In this document: piece after piece, positions 33,460-41,883 of the stretch
Layout of the letters: every line of letters begins with the position of its first letter
Numbering within the stretch: position 1 is the first letter of the stretch
Assembly (NCBI GenBank): GCA_002367105.1
Contig: DFCS01000044.1
Location: 158,829-222,828, forward strand
Origin: Hungatella sp. UBA3048
GTDB taxonomy: Bacteria; Bacillota; Clostridia; Lachnospirales; Lachnospiraceae
DNA: 64,000 nucleotides
Direction: 5' to 3'
Made by a program: the position numbers and the translations under genes
The notes under the pieces: generated by a model
Told to the model about the DNA's origin: nothing
Database searches by the model: none
Seen by the model: the letters and a program-made list of their open reading frames with translations, nothing else

Positions 33460-34073
33460 TGGGGAAATTCTTATTTCTTAAAGGTGATTCCGGAGAAGGA
33501 AAGACAACCCTGCTTTTTGAATGCTTAAAGCCCTGGCACCCAATGGCTGGAGGATTTTATTCCCAACGTTTGTTAAATGAATATGGGATGACCATGGGAT
33601 TTCGTATGGTCCCGGCAGAGGAAGAATGGATTCCGGCAACGGCCTATAAAAAAGGAATGACAAATGTTTTTATTGAGCGGACCGAACATGGATTTCAAAA
33701 AAATCTTCCGTTTTTTAAAACCGATGGCATAAAAATTCTGCATTCTTCCGCTCATAAAGAGCTTTTCCTTTTGGATGAAATAGGAGGGATAGAACTTTTT
33801 GTACCGGAATTTATGGAAGAGGTTTTTGGCTGCATTGATAGCCGGGTGCCCTGCATCGGTGTTTTAAAAAGCCATAAAAACCTTGAGGCCATGAGAACCA
33901 GAGTTCCCACAGAGCAAGACCCGGACAAGCTTCTTCGGGATTTGGAAGAAAAGCTTGTAAAACGGTCAAATGGACGTATTCTTACGTATGATCGCGAAAA
34001 AAAAGAACACATTCGGGCGGAAATTATGGAATTTTTGAGAGAATGTACGGAAAAGGAAGGGAACACATGGTAG
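33459..34073 (+). CDS. Nucleoside-triphosphatase-like P-loop protein
   Basis: The 204-residue protein starts with Walker A GDSGEGKTTLL (9-19) and has a Walker B-like LFLLDEIGGIELF (about 104-116), resembling the THEP1/NTPase_1 family that is often found beside molybdenum-cofactor or metal genes. Its ATG overlaps the xdhC stop by one base (TAATG), so it is translationally coupled. It may act as a GTP/ATP-dependent insertase or switch for the metal handled by this operon; this is inference from context. Confidence 0.7.
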   Translation: MGKFLFLKGDSGEGKTTLLFECLKPWHPMAGGFYSQRLLNEYGMTMGFRMVPAEEEWIPATAYKKGMTNVFIERTEHGFQKNLPFFKTDGIKILHSSAHKELFLLDEIGGIELFVPEFMEEVFGCIDSRVPCIGVLKSHKNLEAMRTRVPTEQDPDKLLRDLEEKLVKRSNGRILTYDREKKEHIRAEIMEFLRECTEKEGNTW

Positions 34074-35083
34074 AGAGGGACTGGATCTATAAAAGACGTT
34101 TTGGAATCATCGTGCTCTTATTTATTGTCTGCTTTTTTGGCTCCTTTTTGCTTGGACGGTACCCGGTATACCCGGACACGCTCTTAAAGCTCCTTTTCTC
34201 GTCGGTTTTTCCAATAGAATCCACTTGGCCGGCTCAGGCAGAGACGGTTGTTTTCCAGGTTCGCCTGCCAAGAGTTTTTATGGCCGCTTTGATCGGAGGA
34301 GGATTGTCCTGTGCGGGCGCCGCTTATCAGGGGATCTTTAAAAATCCCATGGTATCACCGGATGTTCTTGGTGCATCCTCTGGTGCGGGATTAGGTGCTG
34401 CCCTGGGATTGTTTTTTTCATTCGGTTATAACGGAGTAACAATCAGTGCCTTTCTTTTTGGCCTTGGCGCGGTAGGGCTTGTCTGCCTCATCAGCAGCCG
34501 GGTAAAGTATAATCCCGTGCTGGGACTGGTGTTGTCCGGCATGATGGTGAGCTCCCTTGCTTCCGCAGCGGTCTCTTTTTTAAAACTGGTGGCGGATCCG
34601 ACCAATACCCTTCCTGTCATTACCTATTGGCTTATGGGAAGCCTGGCATCCATCCGGCAGAAAGACGTTTTGTTTGCTGCACCGTGGATCCTCATAGGAA
34701 TCCTTCCGATTTACCTTCTTCGGTGGCGGATCAATGTTTTAAGCCTTGGGGAAGATGAAGCGAGGAGCATGGGGATTAATGCAAAGAAGCTCCGCTTTAT
34801 CATTGTAGTCAGCGCAACTTTAATTACCTCAGCAGCGGTTTCAGTAAGCGGGCAAATCGGCTGGGTAGGGCTGGTAATTCCGCATTTTGCCAGAATGATG
34901 GTAGGAAGTGATTACCGCAGGCTATTGCCGGCCTCTCTGCTTATGGGTGGCAGCTTTCTTTTGATCGTGGATAATTTTGCAAGGCTTTTGGCCACCAGTG
35001 AGATCCCTATCGGCATTTTGACTGCATTTATTGGTGCCCCATTCTTTTTATATCTTATTTTGCGGGAAGGAAACCGGTTATAA
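34067..35083 (+). CDS. FecCD-family ABC transporter permease
   Basis: The 338-residue permease has about nine or ten helices and classic FecCD/BtuC text: VRLPRVFMAALIGGGLSCAGAAYQG (split here as VRLPRVFMAAL and GAAYQGIFKNPMVSPDVLG), LGEDEARSMGIN (the ATPase-contact loop) and GQIGWVGLVIPHFARMMVG. This class imports siderophores, cobalamin, haem, molybdate or tungstate. ATG 34067 with AAGGAAGGG is preferred to the frame opening at 34043; it overlaps the NTPase end by 7 bp. Confidence 0.88.
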   Translation: MVERDWIYKRRFGIIVLLFIVCFFGSFLLGRYPVYPDTLLKLLFSSVFPIESTWPAQAETVVFQVRLPRVFMAALIGGGLSCAGAAYQGIFKNPMVSPDVLGASSGAGLGAALGLFFSFGYNGVTISAFLFGLGAVGLVCLISSRVKYNPVLGLVLSGMMVSSLASAAVSFLKLVADPTNTLPVITYWLMGSLASIRQKDVLFAAPWILIGILPIYLLRWRINVLSLGEDEARSMGINAKKLRFIIVVSATLITSAAVSVSGQIGWVGLVIPHFARMMVGSDYRRLLPASLLMGGSFLLIVDNFARLLATSEIPIGILTAFIGAPFFLYLILREGNRL

Positions 35084-35095
35084 AGGAGGGGAAGT

Positions 35096-35869
35096 ATGGA
35101 GCTGACAGTAAAAGATCTGGAATTTGGTTATCATTGTTTTCCGGTATTAAAGGGGATTAATTTTTCATTCGACAAAGGAGAACTGGTCTGTGTTCTTGGA
35201 AAAAACGGTGCAGGCAAAAGTACGCTTTTTCGGTGCATGTTAGGTCTGTTAAAGGGGTACCATGGAGAGATTCTGATTGATGGAACAGAACGCCGGCACT
35301 TCTCAGAACGGGAATTGGCCGGAAGGATCGCCTACATACCCCAAAATCATGATACTGCATTCTCTTTTTCGGTTCTGGATATGGTGTTAATGGGAACAAC
35401 TGCCTCGCTGCCCCGTTTTGCAAGTCCTGGGCAGAAAGAAAAGGAAAGGGCGTTGAATGCTCTGAAACTTTTAAAGATCGCCGGTTTAAAGGACCGTATA
35501 TTTGGGCAGATCAGCGGCGGAGAACAGCAGCTTGTACTGATTGCAAGAGCCATCGCCCAGGAGGCAAAAATACTGGTTATGGATGAACCCTGTTCCAGCT
35601 TGGATTACGGCAACCAGATCCGGGTTATGGAGGAACTGCGGACCCTGTCAGAAAAGGGATATTTAATTGTACAATCCACCCATAATCCGGAGCATGTCTT
35701 TTATTTTGCCCATAAGGCGCTGGTGATGATGGAGGGAAAGATAGCGGCTTTCGGTGAGCCGGACAAGATCCTTACGAAAGAGCTTTTGGAAGGCGTATAC
35801 CAGGTGCCTATTGAGATCTATGAGGATTTAAAAAGCGGAAAAAAAGTGTGTATGCCTGGGGGAGGGTGA
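35096..35869 (+). CDS. FepC/BtuD-type ABC transporter ATP-binding protein
   Basis: The 257-residue ATPase has Walker A GKNGAGKST (about 34-42), Q-loop YIPQNHD, signature QISGGEQQLVLIARA and Walker B ILVMDEPCSSLDYGNQ, with the H-loop in VQSTHNPEH. It pairs with the FecCD permease upstream (12-bp gap, AAGGAGG site). The last base of its stop is the first base of the next ATG (TGATG). Confidence 0.9.
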   Translation: MELTVKDLEFGYHCFPVLKGINFSFDKGELVCVLGKNGAGKSTLFRCMLGLLKGYHGEILIDGTERRHFSERELAGRIAYIPQNHDTAFSFSVLDMVLMGTTASLPRFASPGQKEKERALNALKLLKIAGLKDRIFGQISGGEQQLVLIARAIAQEAKILVMDEPCSSLDYGNQIRVMEELRTLSEKGYLIVQSTHNPEHVFYFAHKALVMMEGKIAAFGEPDKILTKELLEGVYQVPIEIYEDLKSGKKVCMPGGG

Positions 35870-36615
35870 TGGATATGTGGGAAATGTATGACCGTCTGAT
35901 AGAGCCAATACCAGATGATGAAAAGATAGAAGATTATTTTGTAGGAGTCCAGTGGACTTCAGTGTCCGTCTGCGGATATACCGGCGCGGCAGCGACAAAT
36001 CCGCTTCAGACTATTAGAAGTACTGAAAAAAACATACTGGATATGTCATGGAAGGAAGCGGCTGGGCTGATAAAATCATGGAATTTTACCGAGGCTGGCA
36101 TCGGTGCCGCAGCGGTAAATGCCTATTATAATCAGCCTGACCGGATCAGCAGGCTGGAAAAGGAGGGCACAATCAGGCAGCTGTCAAAGGAAGATGCCTT
36201 TATGGCCTATCGTGAGGATATCAAAGGAAAAAAGGTAGCGACCATCGGACATTTCTGCTTTGCAGAGGAATTTTTAAAAGAGGCAGAATCCTGCGTAATC
36301 CTGGAACGCAATCCAATGGAAGGCGATTATCCGGACAGTGCCTGCGAATATTTACTTTCAGACAGGGACTATGTTTTTATTACTGGATTTACCCTGGTGA
36401 ATAAAACCCTTCCAAGACTTTTAGAGCTGTCACGGAATGCCAAAGTCATATTGGTGGGACCCAGTGTGGCTCTCGCTCCTGATCTTTTTAACTTTGGCGT
36501 GTGGGAGTTAGCGGGTACTCTTATTACGGATAAAAAACTTACAGAGGAATTAGTGAAAAAAGGTGAGCACAAAGCGGTAATCCGTTCCGGATTGCCGGTA
36601 AGGCTTTCTAAATAA
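35869..36615 (+). CDS. DUF364 (putative heavy-metal chelation) protein
   Basis: The 248-residue protein matches the DUF4213/DUF364 pattern: VGVQWTSVSVCGYTGAA near the start, then GIGAAAVNAYYN, a Rossmann-like KKVATIGHFCF, LERNPMEGDYPDSACEYLL, and KVILVGPSVALAPDLFNFGV. DUF364 genes commonly sit in FecCD-type metal import operons and are thought to bind a metal or metal chelate after uptake. ATG 35869 with GGGGGAGGG upstream is preferred; a frame from 35848 would add seven residues overlapping the ATPase. Confidence 0.8.
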   Translation: MDMWEMYDRLIEPIPDDEKIEDYFVGVQWTSVSVCGYTGAAATNPLQTIRSTEKNILDMSWKEAAGLIKSWNFTEAGIGAAAVNAYYNQPDRISRLEKEGTIRQLSKEDAFMAYREDIKGKKVATIGHFCFAEEFLKEAESCVILERNPMEGDYPDSACEYLLSDRDYVFITGFTLVNKTLPRLLELSRNAKVILVGPSVALAPDLFNFGVWELAGTLITDKKLTEELVKKGEHKAVIRSGLPVRLSK

Positions 36616-36654
36616 TAAATATATGCCGTAAAAGCGGCGGAATAGGGGGATCAT

Positions 36655-37791
36655 ATGAAAAAAATGAGAATAAGTCTGGTACTGGCTGCATTTCTTGCTG
36701 CTGCAGTACTGGCAAATGGCTGCCAGAAAGGAAGCGGTAAGGAGGTTCCTGCCAGTCAGGCAGAGTCAACTGCATCTGTAAAAGCAGAAACACAGGCAGA
36801 AACAGAAAAAGCGGGCGAAGCAGGAGCGCAATCAGACGTCAGAGTGTTCACGGATTCAGCAGGAAGGGAAGTTACACTGCCAAAGGAAATAAAAAAGATT
36901 GCGCCTTCCGGACCTTTGGCACAGATCGTGCTTTATACCCTTTGTCCGGACAAGCTATCCGGACTTGCTTCTGATTTTTCCGAAGGTGCAAAGCTGTACA
37001 TTGACGAAAAATATTGGGCACTTCCTAAATTCGGCCAGTTTTATGGGAAGAATGCAAATCTAAACATGGAGGCTCTCATTGCAGAAAGTCCTGATGTGAT
37101 CATTGATATCGGAGAAGCGAAAAAAAGCGTAAAAGAGGATATGGATGCCCTTCAGGAGCAGCTAAATATGCCAGTTATCTTTATAGAGGCAGATTTAGAT
37201 TCCATGAGTTCTGCTTATGAGAAGCTGGGAGAGCTTACCGGAGATACCGGCCAGGCAAAGAAACTGGCGGACGATTGCAATAACATACTGAAAAAGTCTG
37301 AGACAGCCAGGGAACAGCTGTCAGAAAAGAAATCGGTTTATTTCGCTATTGGAGATGATGGACTTCATACCAATGCAGAGGGTTCCATTCATGCCCGGGT
37401 CATCGAACAGATAGGTGCGGAAAATGCAGCGAAAGTTGAAATGGTATCAAGCGGCGGCGGAAGCGAAGTATCCTTTGAACAGCTTCTTCTGTGGCAGCCG
37501 GATATTATCATTGCAGATTCTGAGGCCCTGTACCAAACCATAACAACGGATAAGGTCTGGGGAGAATTAAATGCAGTAAAAGAGGGGAAGGTTTATCAGG
37601 TACCTTCCGTTCCATATAGCTTTATGAGCAGTCCGCCTTCTGTCAACCGGATGATCGGGATTTTATGGCTGGGCAATCTTGTATATCCCGAACAGTATGG
37701 TGTTGATATAAAACAAGAAGTAAAGGACTTCTACGAACTGTTTTATCATGTGACTCTTGATGATACGCAGGTAGAAAAAATCTTAAAATAA
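36655..37791 (+). CDS. FecB/BtuF-type metal or cofactor-binding lipoprotein
   Basis: The 378-residue protein has a lipoprotein signal (hydrophobic 7-20, lipobox LANGC with Cys near 23), a Glu/Ala-rich linker (to about 60) and a PF01497-type clamshell: FTDSAGREVTLPKEIKKI, ALIAESPDVIIDIGE, SVYFAIGDDGLHTN, and LLLWQPDIIIADSEALY. It delivers substrate to the FecCD permease. The ligand could be molybdate, tungstate, a siderophore or a corrinoid; the XdhC and DUF364 neighbours favour an oxyanion or metal complex. Last gene of the operon. Confidence 0.87.
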   Translation: MKKMRISLVLAAFLAAAVLANGCQKGSGKEVPASQAESTASVKAETQAETEKAGEAGAQSDVRVFTDSAGREVTLPKEIKKIAPSGPLAQIVLYTLCPDKLSGLASDFSEGAKLYIDEKYWALPKFGQFYGKNANLNMEALIAESPDVIIDIGEAKKSVKEDMDALQEQLNMPVIFIEADLDSMSSAYEKLGELTGDTGQAKKLADDCNNILKKSETAREQLSEKKSVYFAIGDDGLHTNAEGSIHARVIEQIGAENAAKVEMVSSGGGSEVSFEQLLLWQPDIIIADSEALYQTITTDKVWGELNAVKEGKVYQVPSVPYSFMSSPPSVNRMIGILWLGNLVYPEQYGVDIKQEVKDFYELFYHVTLDDTQVEKILK

Positions 37792-37798
37792 AAAAATA

Positions 37799-37857
37799 TA
37801 ACCCCTGGATTGGAATCTGGCTTTACTACCAGTTCCGTGTCCGGGGGTTATTATTTA
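37799..37857. terminator. Bidirectional terminator between importer operon and aconitase-family gene
   Basis: TAACCCCTGGA (37799-37809) pairs with TCCGGGGGTTA (37840-37850) with one G-U pair. T-rich sequence follows on the plus strand, and the A-run before it gives a T run on the minus strand, serving convergent genes. Confidence 0.75.
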
Positions 37858-37860
37858 TCA

Positions 37861-40170
37861 TTACTGCTGGATTTTGTTTTTATTATAATTAATCAGACAT
37901 CCGGCCTTTACGATTTCCCGTTCTTCCGGGGTCATATCAGCAATGTGCAGTTCTATCTCATGAATCGGATTTCCTTCTTCGTTTTTCACAACGTAAGCTG
38001 GAATGTGGTTCATATCTCCGTCAAGAGCTTTGCGGATTCCAGGTACATAGATGAAATCCCCTACTTCAAAATCCGGCTCTGCATCAAGAAGGAAGGGAAG
38101 CATTCCCCAGTTCATAACATTGGAACGGTAACGTTTGGTCGCATACTCATTTGCAATATTAGCTAAGCCGCCCAGCACCCGCTGGCAGCTGGCTGCCTGT
38201 TCACGGGCAGAACCATCACCTGGCTTTACTGCGTAAATCATACTTCCAATCTCTGTTTCCCTTACATTCAGTTCCGGCTGGTTTAAGTAAGCGGCCAGGG
38301 CCTTAAATGAAGATTCCAGTGAACGGTCAGCCTCTAAGGGGCAGGCACCGGCTTTCCTTACCTGCTCCAGCTCATTAACTTTCTTTGAGCGTTCCACGTA
38401 TTCCGGATCTCGGCGGGACAAGGTAAATTCCGCAAGTCCCAGTGGGTTGGAACGATAGGAAGAGGTTTCTCCGGAAGGAATCAGTTCATCGGTGGTAGTG
38501 ACCGGATCCATGATTTTTGAACATACCCTTAATATGATGTTATCCGTTAAGGCACTCATAGCCGGCCAATCCTTGATATTTGGGCCATAAATCAGGGGTA
38601 CCTCAGGCTGAGCCTTCCCGAATCCCTGATACACCCGTCTCTCATAGGAAGATGGATCGAATTCATAGGCAGGGACCTGGTAATCCTCTCCATAGCCTTC
38701 CGCAGATGTGAGATAGCCGCCGTTTGCCGCTGTTGCAGCAATGGAGCGGGCATCCATGAGGGCGACACAGGAAATCTGTCCGCTGCCAGGCTTGGAGCCT
38801 TCCCGGTTGGGGAAGTTTCTTGTGGTGTGGCGGATGCTTAAGGAATTATTGGAAGGTGTATCCCCTGCGCCAAAGCATGGGCCGCAGAAGGCCGTCCGGA
38901 CGGTTGCACCGGCTGCCATCAGTTCTGAGATGGCTCCCTTTTTCACCAGATCCATATAAACTGGCTGGGAGGAGGGGTATACAGATAAATTAAAGATGTC
39001 ATTTCCGCAGTTTTTACCGGTCAGAATATTAGCCGCAGCCATAACATTGGAGTAATTGCCTCCGGCACATCCTGCAATCACACCCTGCTGAACCATCAGC
39101 TTTCCGTTCACGATCTTGTCTGTTAAAGAAAGGTTTGCTTTGGAACTGCCCACAATTCGCTCTGCTTCTTTTTCCACACTGCGCAGAATGTCTCCAAGAT
39201 TATTATTTAATTCGTCAATCTCATAGGTATTGCTTGGGTGGAAGGGCAGTGCGATCATAGGCTTAATGGTGCTTAAGTCTACATAAACCACTCCGTCGTA
39301 ATAAGCAACTTCTCCAGGATTCAATTCTTTGTAGGCATCCCCACGGCCATGAAGGTCCAGATAGGCTTTTGTATCCTCATCGGTTCTCCAGATAGAGGAA
39401 AGGCAGGTGGTTTCCGTTGTCATAACATCCACACCGTTCCGATAGTCCGTATCCATAGAAGAAACACCGGGTCCTACGAATTCCATGATCTTGTTCTTTA
39501 CATAGCCGCTTTTAAAGACCGCTCCGATAATGGCCAGGGCCACATCGTGAGGACCAACGGATGGAGCAGGGCTTCCGGTAAGATAAATGGCCACAACACC
39601 GGGATAAGCCACATCATAAGTATCCCGAAGAAGCTGCTTTACCAGTTCCCCGCCGCCTTCTCCAATGGCCATGGTTCCCAGGGCTCCATAGCGGGTATGG
39701 CTGTCAGAACCGAGGATCATGCGCCCGCAGCCGGCCATCATTTCCCGCATGTACTGATGGATGACCGCAATATGAGGCGGAACAAAGATCCCGCCGTATT
39801 TTTTGGCAGCGGAAAGTCCGAATACGTGATCATCCTCGTTAATGGTACCGCCAACTGCGCATAAAGAGTTATGACAGTTGGTCATAATGTATGGTATAGG
39901 AAATTCTTTAAGCCCTGATGCACGGGCAGTCTGGATAATTCCTACAAATGTAATGTCATGGGAGGCCATGGAGTCAAAACGGAGCTTTAGATGATCCATA
40001 TGATCCGAAGTGTTGTGATTCTTTAAAATGGAATAGGCGATGGTACCTTTTTTTGCCTCAGCCTTATCTGCAGCCTTTCCTGTAAGGGCAGCAACTTTAT
40101 CTGCTTCCTGTTCCGGAACCAGTTCCGTTCCATGTACAAGATAAGCTCCGCCGTCATACAAATTTACCAT
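37861..40170 (-). CDS. Aconitase-family hydratase (probable aconitate hydratase)
   Basis: The 769-residue protein has the aconitase fold with three cluster cysteines visible: C368 in IAGCAGGNYSN, and C429/C432 in AFCGPCFGAG. Active-site text includes GSDSHTRYGALGTMAIGEGG (155-174, with the catalytic-type DSHT), TNCHNSLCAVGG and RNFPNREGSKPGSGQ. It should interconvert citrate and isocitrate with a 4Fe-4S cluster. The enzyme is of the 760-residue clostridial 'hydratase' type rather than the 890-residue AcnA type. It lies 3 bp after citrate synthase in the same operon, supporting a role in 2-oxoglutarate and glutamate synthesis. Ends at the window's bidirectional terminator. Confidence 0.85.
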   Translation of the reverse strand: MVNLYDGGAYLVHGTELVPEQEADKVAALTGKAADKAEAKKGTIAYSILKNHNTSDHMDHLKLRFDSMASHDITFVGIIQTARASGLKEFPIPYIMTNCHNSLCAVGGTINEDDHVFGLSAAKKYGGIFVPPHIAVIHQYMREMMAGCGRMILGSDSHTRYGALGTMAIGEGGGELVKQLLRDTYDVAYPGVVAIYLTGSPAPSVGPHDVALAIIGAVFKSGYVKNKIMEFVGPGVSSMDTDYRNGVDVMTTETTCLSSIWRTDEDTKAYLDLHGRGDAYKELNPGEVAYYDGVVYVDLSTIKPMIALPFHPSNTYEIDELNNNLGDILRSVEKEAERIVGSSKANLSLTDKIVNGKLMVQQGVIAGCAGGNYSNVMAAANILTGKNCGNDIFNLSVYPSSQPVYMDLVKKGAISELMAAGATVRTAFCGPCFGAGDTPSNNSLSIRHTTRNFPNREGSKPGSGQISCVALMDARSIAATAANGGYLTSAEGYGEDYQVPAYEFDPSSYERRVYQGFGKAQPEVPLIYGPNIKDWPAMSALTDNIILRVCSKIMDPVTTTDELIPSGETSSYRSNPLGLAEFTLSRRDPEYVERSKKVNELEQVRKAGACPLEADRSLESSFKALAAYLNQPELNVRETEIGSMIYAVKPGDGSAREQAASCQRVLGGLANIANEYATKRYRSNVMNWGMLPFLLDAEPDFEVGDFIYVPGIRKALDGDMNHIPAYVVKNEEGNPIHEIELHIADMTPEEREIVKAGCLINYNKNKIQQ

Positions 40171-40173
40171 ATG

Positions 40174-41505
40174 CTATCTTTCCTCTCTTTTTTTGTAGGA
40201 GATAGTTTCTCCTACGTATTTTGTCGCCGGACGCATGATTCTTCCGTCGTACAGCTTGTTTTCGATATTGTGTGCCAGCCAGCCTGCCATACGGGAGCAG
40301 ACAAACAAAGGCGTATACATATCTTCCGGTATCTGTAACATATTATAAGCGAAACCACTGTAGAAGTCTACATTGTTTGACAGGGTTTTTCCGTTGCCCG
40401 CCAGGCATGCTTTGGCAACCTTTTCAAATTTTGTCAGGAATTCATATTCATCTTCCCTGTTTTTCTGTTTGGCAAGCTTTTCACAGCAGACCTTTAATAA
40501 ATCTGCCCTTGGGTCGGAAACTGTATAAACTGCATGGCCAAGTCCGTATACAAGGCCGGAATTGTCATAGAAATCCTTTGCGAGGATCTTCTGGATCACG
40601 CCCTTCATCTGGGCTTCGGTTGCTTTTAAACCGATTTCTTTTTCAATGGCCTTGATCATTTCACTGCAGCATATATTGGCACCGCCATGCTTTGGTCCTT
40701 TTAGGGAGCCGATGGAAGCGGAGATGGCCGAATAAATATCGGTTCCGGTGGAAGATATGACTACATTGGTAAAGGTGGAGTTATTACCGCCGCCATGATC
40801 TGCGTGGATCATCAGCATTACATCAAGCAGATTTGCTTCCTGCTCGGTAAAGATCCCATCCCGGCGCAGCATGTAGAGAATATTTTCTGCCATGGAATAT
40901 TCGGGTTTTGGATAATGTATGATCAGACTGTCTCTCTCATAATAATGTACCTTGCTCTGGTATGCATAGACGGAAAGAGAAGGAAGCTTTGCCATGATGT
41001 TGATTCCCTTTAAAAGTGTCTCATAGGGATCCACATTATCTGGCTCCTCATCATAATCGTATAGAGCCAGGATGCTCTGCTGAAGGCTGTTCATTAAATT
41101 GCGGGAAGGTGTGCGGAGCATATTCTTTTCCAGAAACTCATCAGGGAGATGGTAGTTCTGGCTAAGGGTGGAAGTGAACTCTCTTAATTCCTTCTTAGAG
41201 GGGAGATAGCCAAAAAGGAGTAAAAAGGAAGTCTCTTCAAAACCGTAACGTTCAGAATTTTTGCCGGTTACCAGGTCGCCGATTTCAATTCCGCGGTAAT
41301 AGAGCTTGCCGGGAACATTGACCTTTTTTCCGTCTTCGATTTCATAGCCTACTACGTCAGATACGCGGGTCAAGCCTACCCGTACTCCGGTGCCGTCTTC
41401 GTTGCGGAGCCCTTTTTTTACATTGTGTTCCTTAAATAAATTGTTTGGAATATCCGTGAAATTAGAGGATTTGCCAAAGGTCTGAGCGATAAAAAAGTTG
41501 TTCAT
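40174..41505 (-). CDS. gltA: Citrate synthase
   Basis: The 443-residue enzyme condenses acetyl-CoA and oxaloacetate. Visible family motifs are KLYYRGIEIGDLV, LMIHADHGGGNNSTF, SIGSLKGPKHGGAN (oxaloacetate-binding His) and GLGHAVYTVSDPRA, with the C-terminal VDFYSGFAYNMLQIP. The length and the N-terminal extension are typical of clostridial citrate/methylcitrate synthase; 2-methylcitrate activity cannot be excluded. First gene of a two-gene operon with the aconitase. Its mRNA leader contains a strong predicted structure, and the ATG at 41505 follows AGGAGAG. Confidence 0.9.
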   Translation of the reverse strand: MNNFFIAQTFGKSSNFTDIPNNLFKEHNVKKGLRNEDGTGVRVGLTRVSDVVGYEIEDGKKVNVPGKLYYRGIEIGDLVTGKNSERYGFEETSFLLLFGYLPSKKELREFTSTLSQNYHLPDEFLEKNMLRTPSRNLMNSLQQSILALYDYDEEPDNVDPYETLLKGINIMAKLPSLSVYAYQSKVHYYERDSLIIHYPKPEYSMAENILYMLRRDGIFTEQEANLLDVMLMIHADHGGGNNSTFTNVVISSTGTDIYSAISASIGSLKGPKHGGANICCSEMIKAIEKEIGLKATEAQMKGVIQKILAKDFYDNSGLVYGLGHAVYTVSDPRADLLKVCCEKLAKQKNREDEYEFLTKFEKVAKACLAGNGKTLSNNVDFYSGFAYNMLQIPEDMYTPLFVCSRMAGWLAHNIENKLYDGRIMRPATKYVGETISYKKREER

Positions 41506-41531
41506 GAGACGATCTCTCCTTTTTTTAGTTT

Positions 41532-41620
41532 AGTCACAGCCAAAAAGTCAGGTATCTGTTTATAGAAAAGCAGCGCGAAAGGATTACTCCGGCGCTGCCT
41601 CCATTGGCAAGAATGTGACT
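41532..41620 (-). ncRNA. Candidate structured RNA leader of the citrate synthase operon
   Basis: On the minus strand the leader begins with AGTCACA (41614-41620) and GCCAA (41604-41608). These pair with TTGGC (41539-41543) and TGTGACT (41532-41538), forming a 12-bp outer stem with one 5-base bulge. Inside is a second stem, GCAGCGC (41592-41598) with GCGCTGC (41570-41576), followed by TTTTCT. The two nested helices lie between a good promoter and the gltA ribosome site. The sequence matches no riboswitch class that I recognise; it could be a ligand sensor, attenuator or protein-binding leader. Confidence 0.5.
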
Positions 41621-41638
41621 TAATTTATGTTGTTTGGT

Positions 41639-41705
41639 AGTTTACCATGTGGAAGTATCAAAGTCAATAACTTGTTACAATCACAATTAAAATGTTGTAA
41701 TTGTG
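41639..41705 (-). promoter_or_regulatory. gltA promoter and upstream palindrome
   Basis: On the minus strand TTGACT (41662-41667), 17-bp spacer and TAAACT (41639-41644) form the probable promoter. Just upstream, CACAATTA (41682-41689) and TAATTGTG (41698-41705) form a perfect 8-bp inverted repeat with an 8-base centre, a likely repressor or activator site for gltA. The rest of the gap to the tepA start at 41884 shows no supported ORF. Confidence 0.55.
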
Positions 41706-41883
41706 TAAGGTTGAAGACTGGCATTGATAGGAAGCATATTTTTATGGTTTTCTCCACATCATATGGAAATACCCCATGAATATTCCATTACAGCATGTAA
41801 AGAGGGCAGATTCTGCCTGGAACACGTGGGTTAGAGAGAAAAGTGAAACTACCAAATTAACAGTGAAACAGGAGGTTTTTAAG

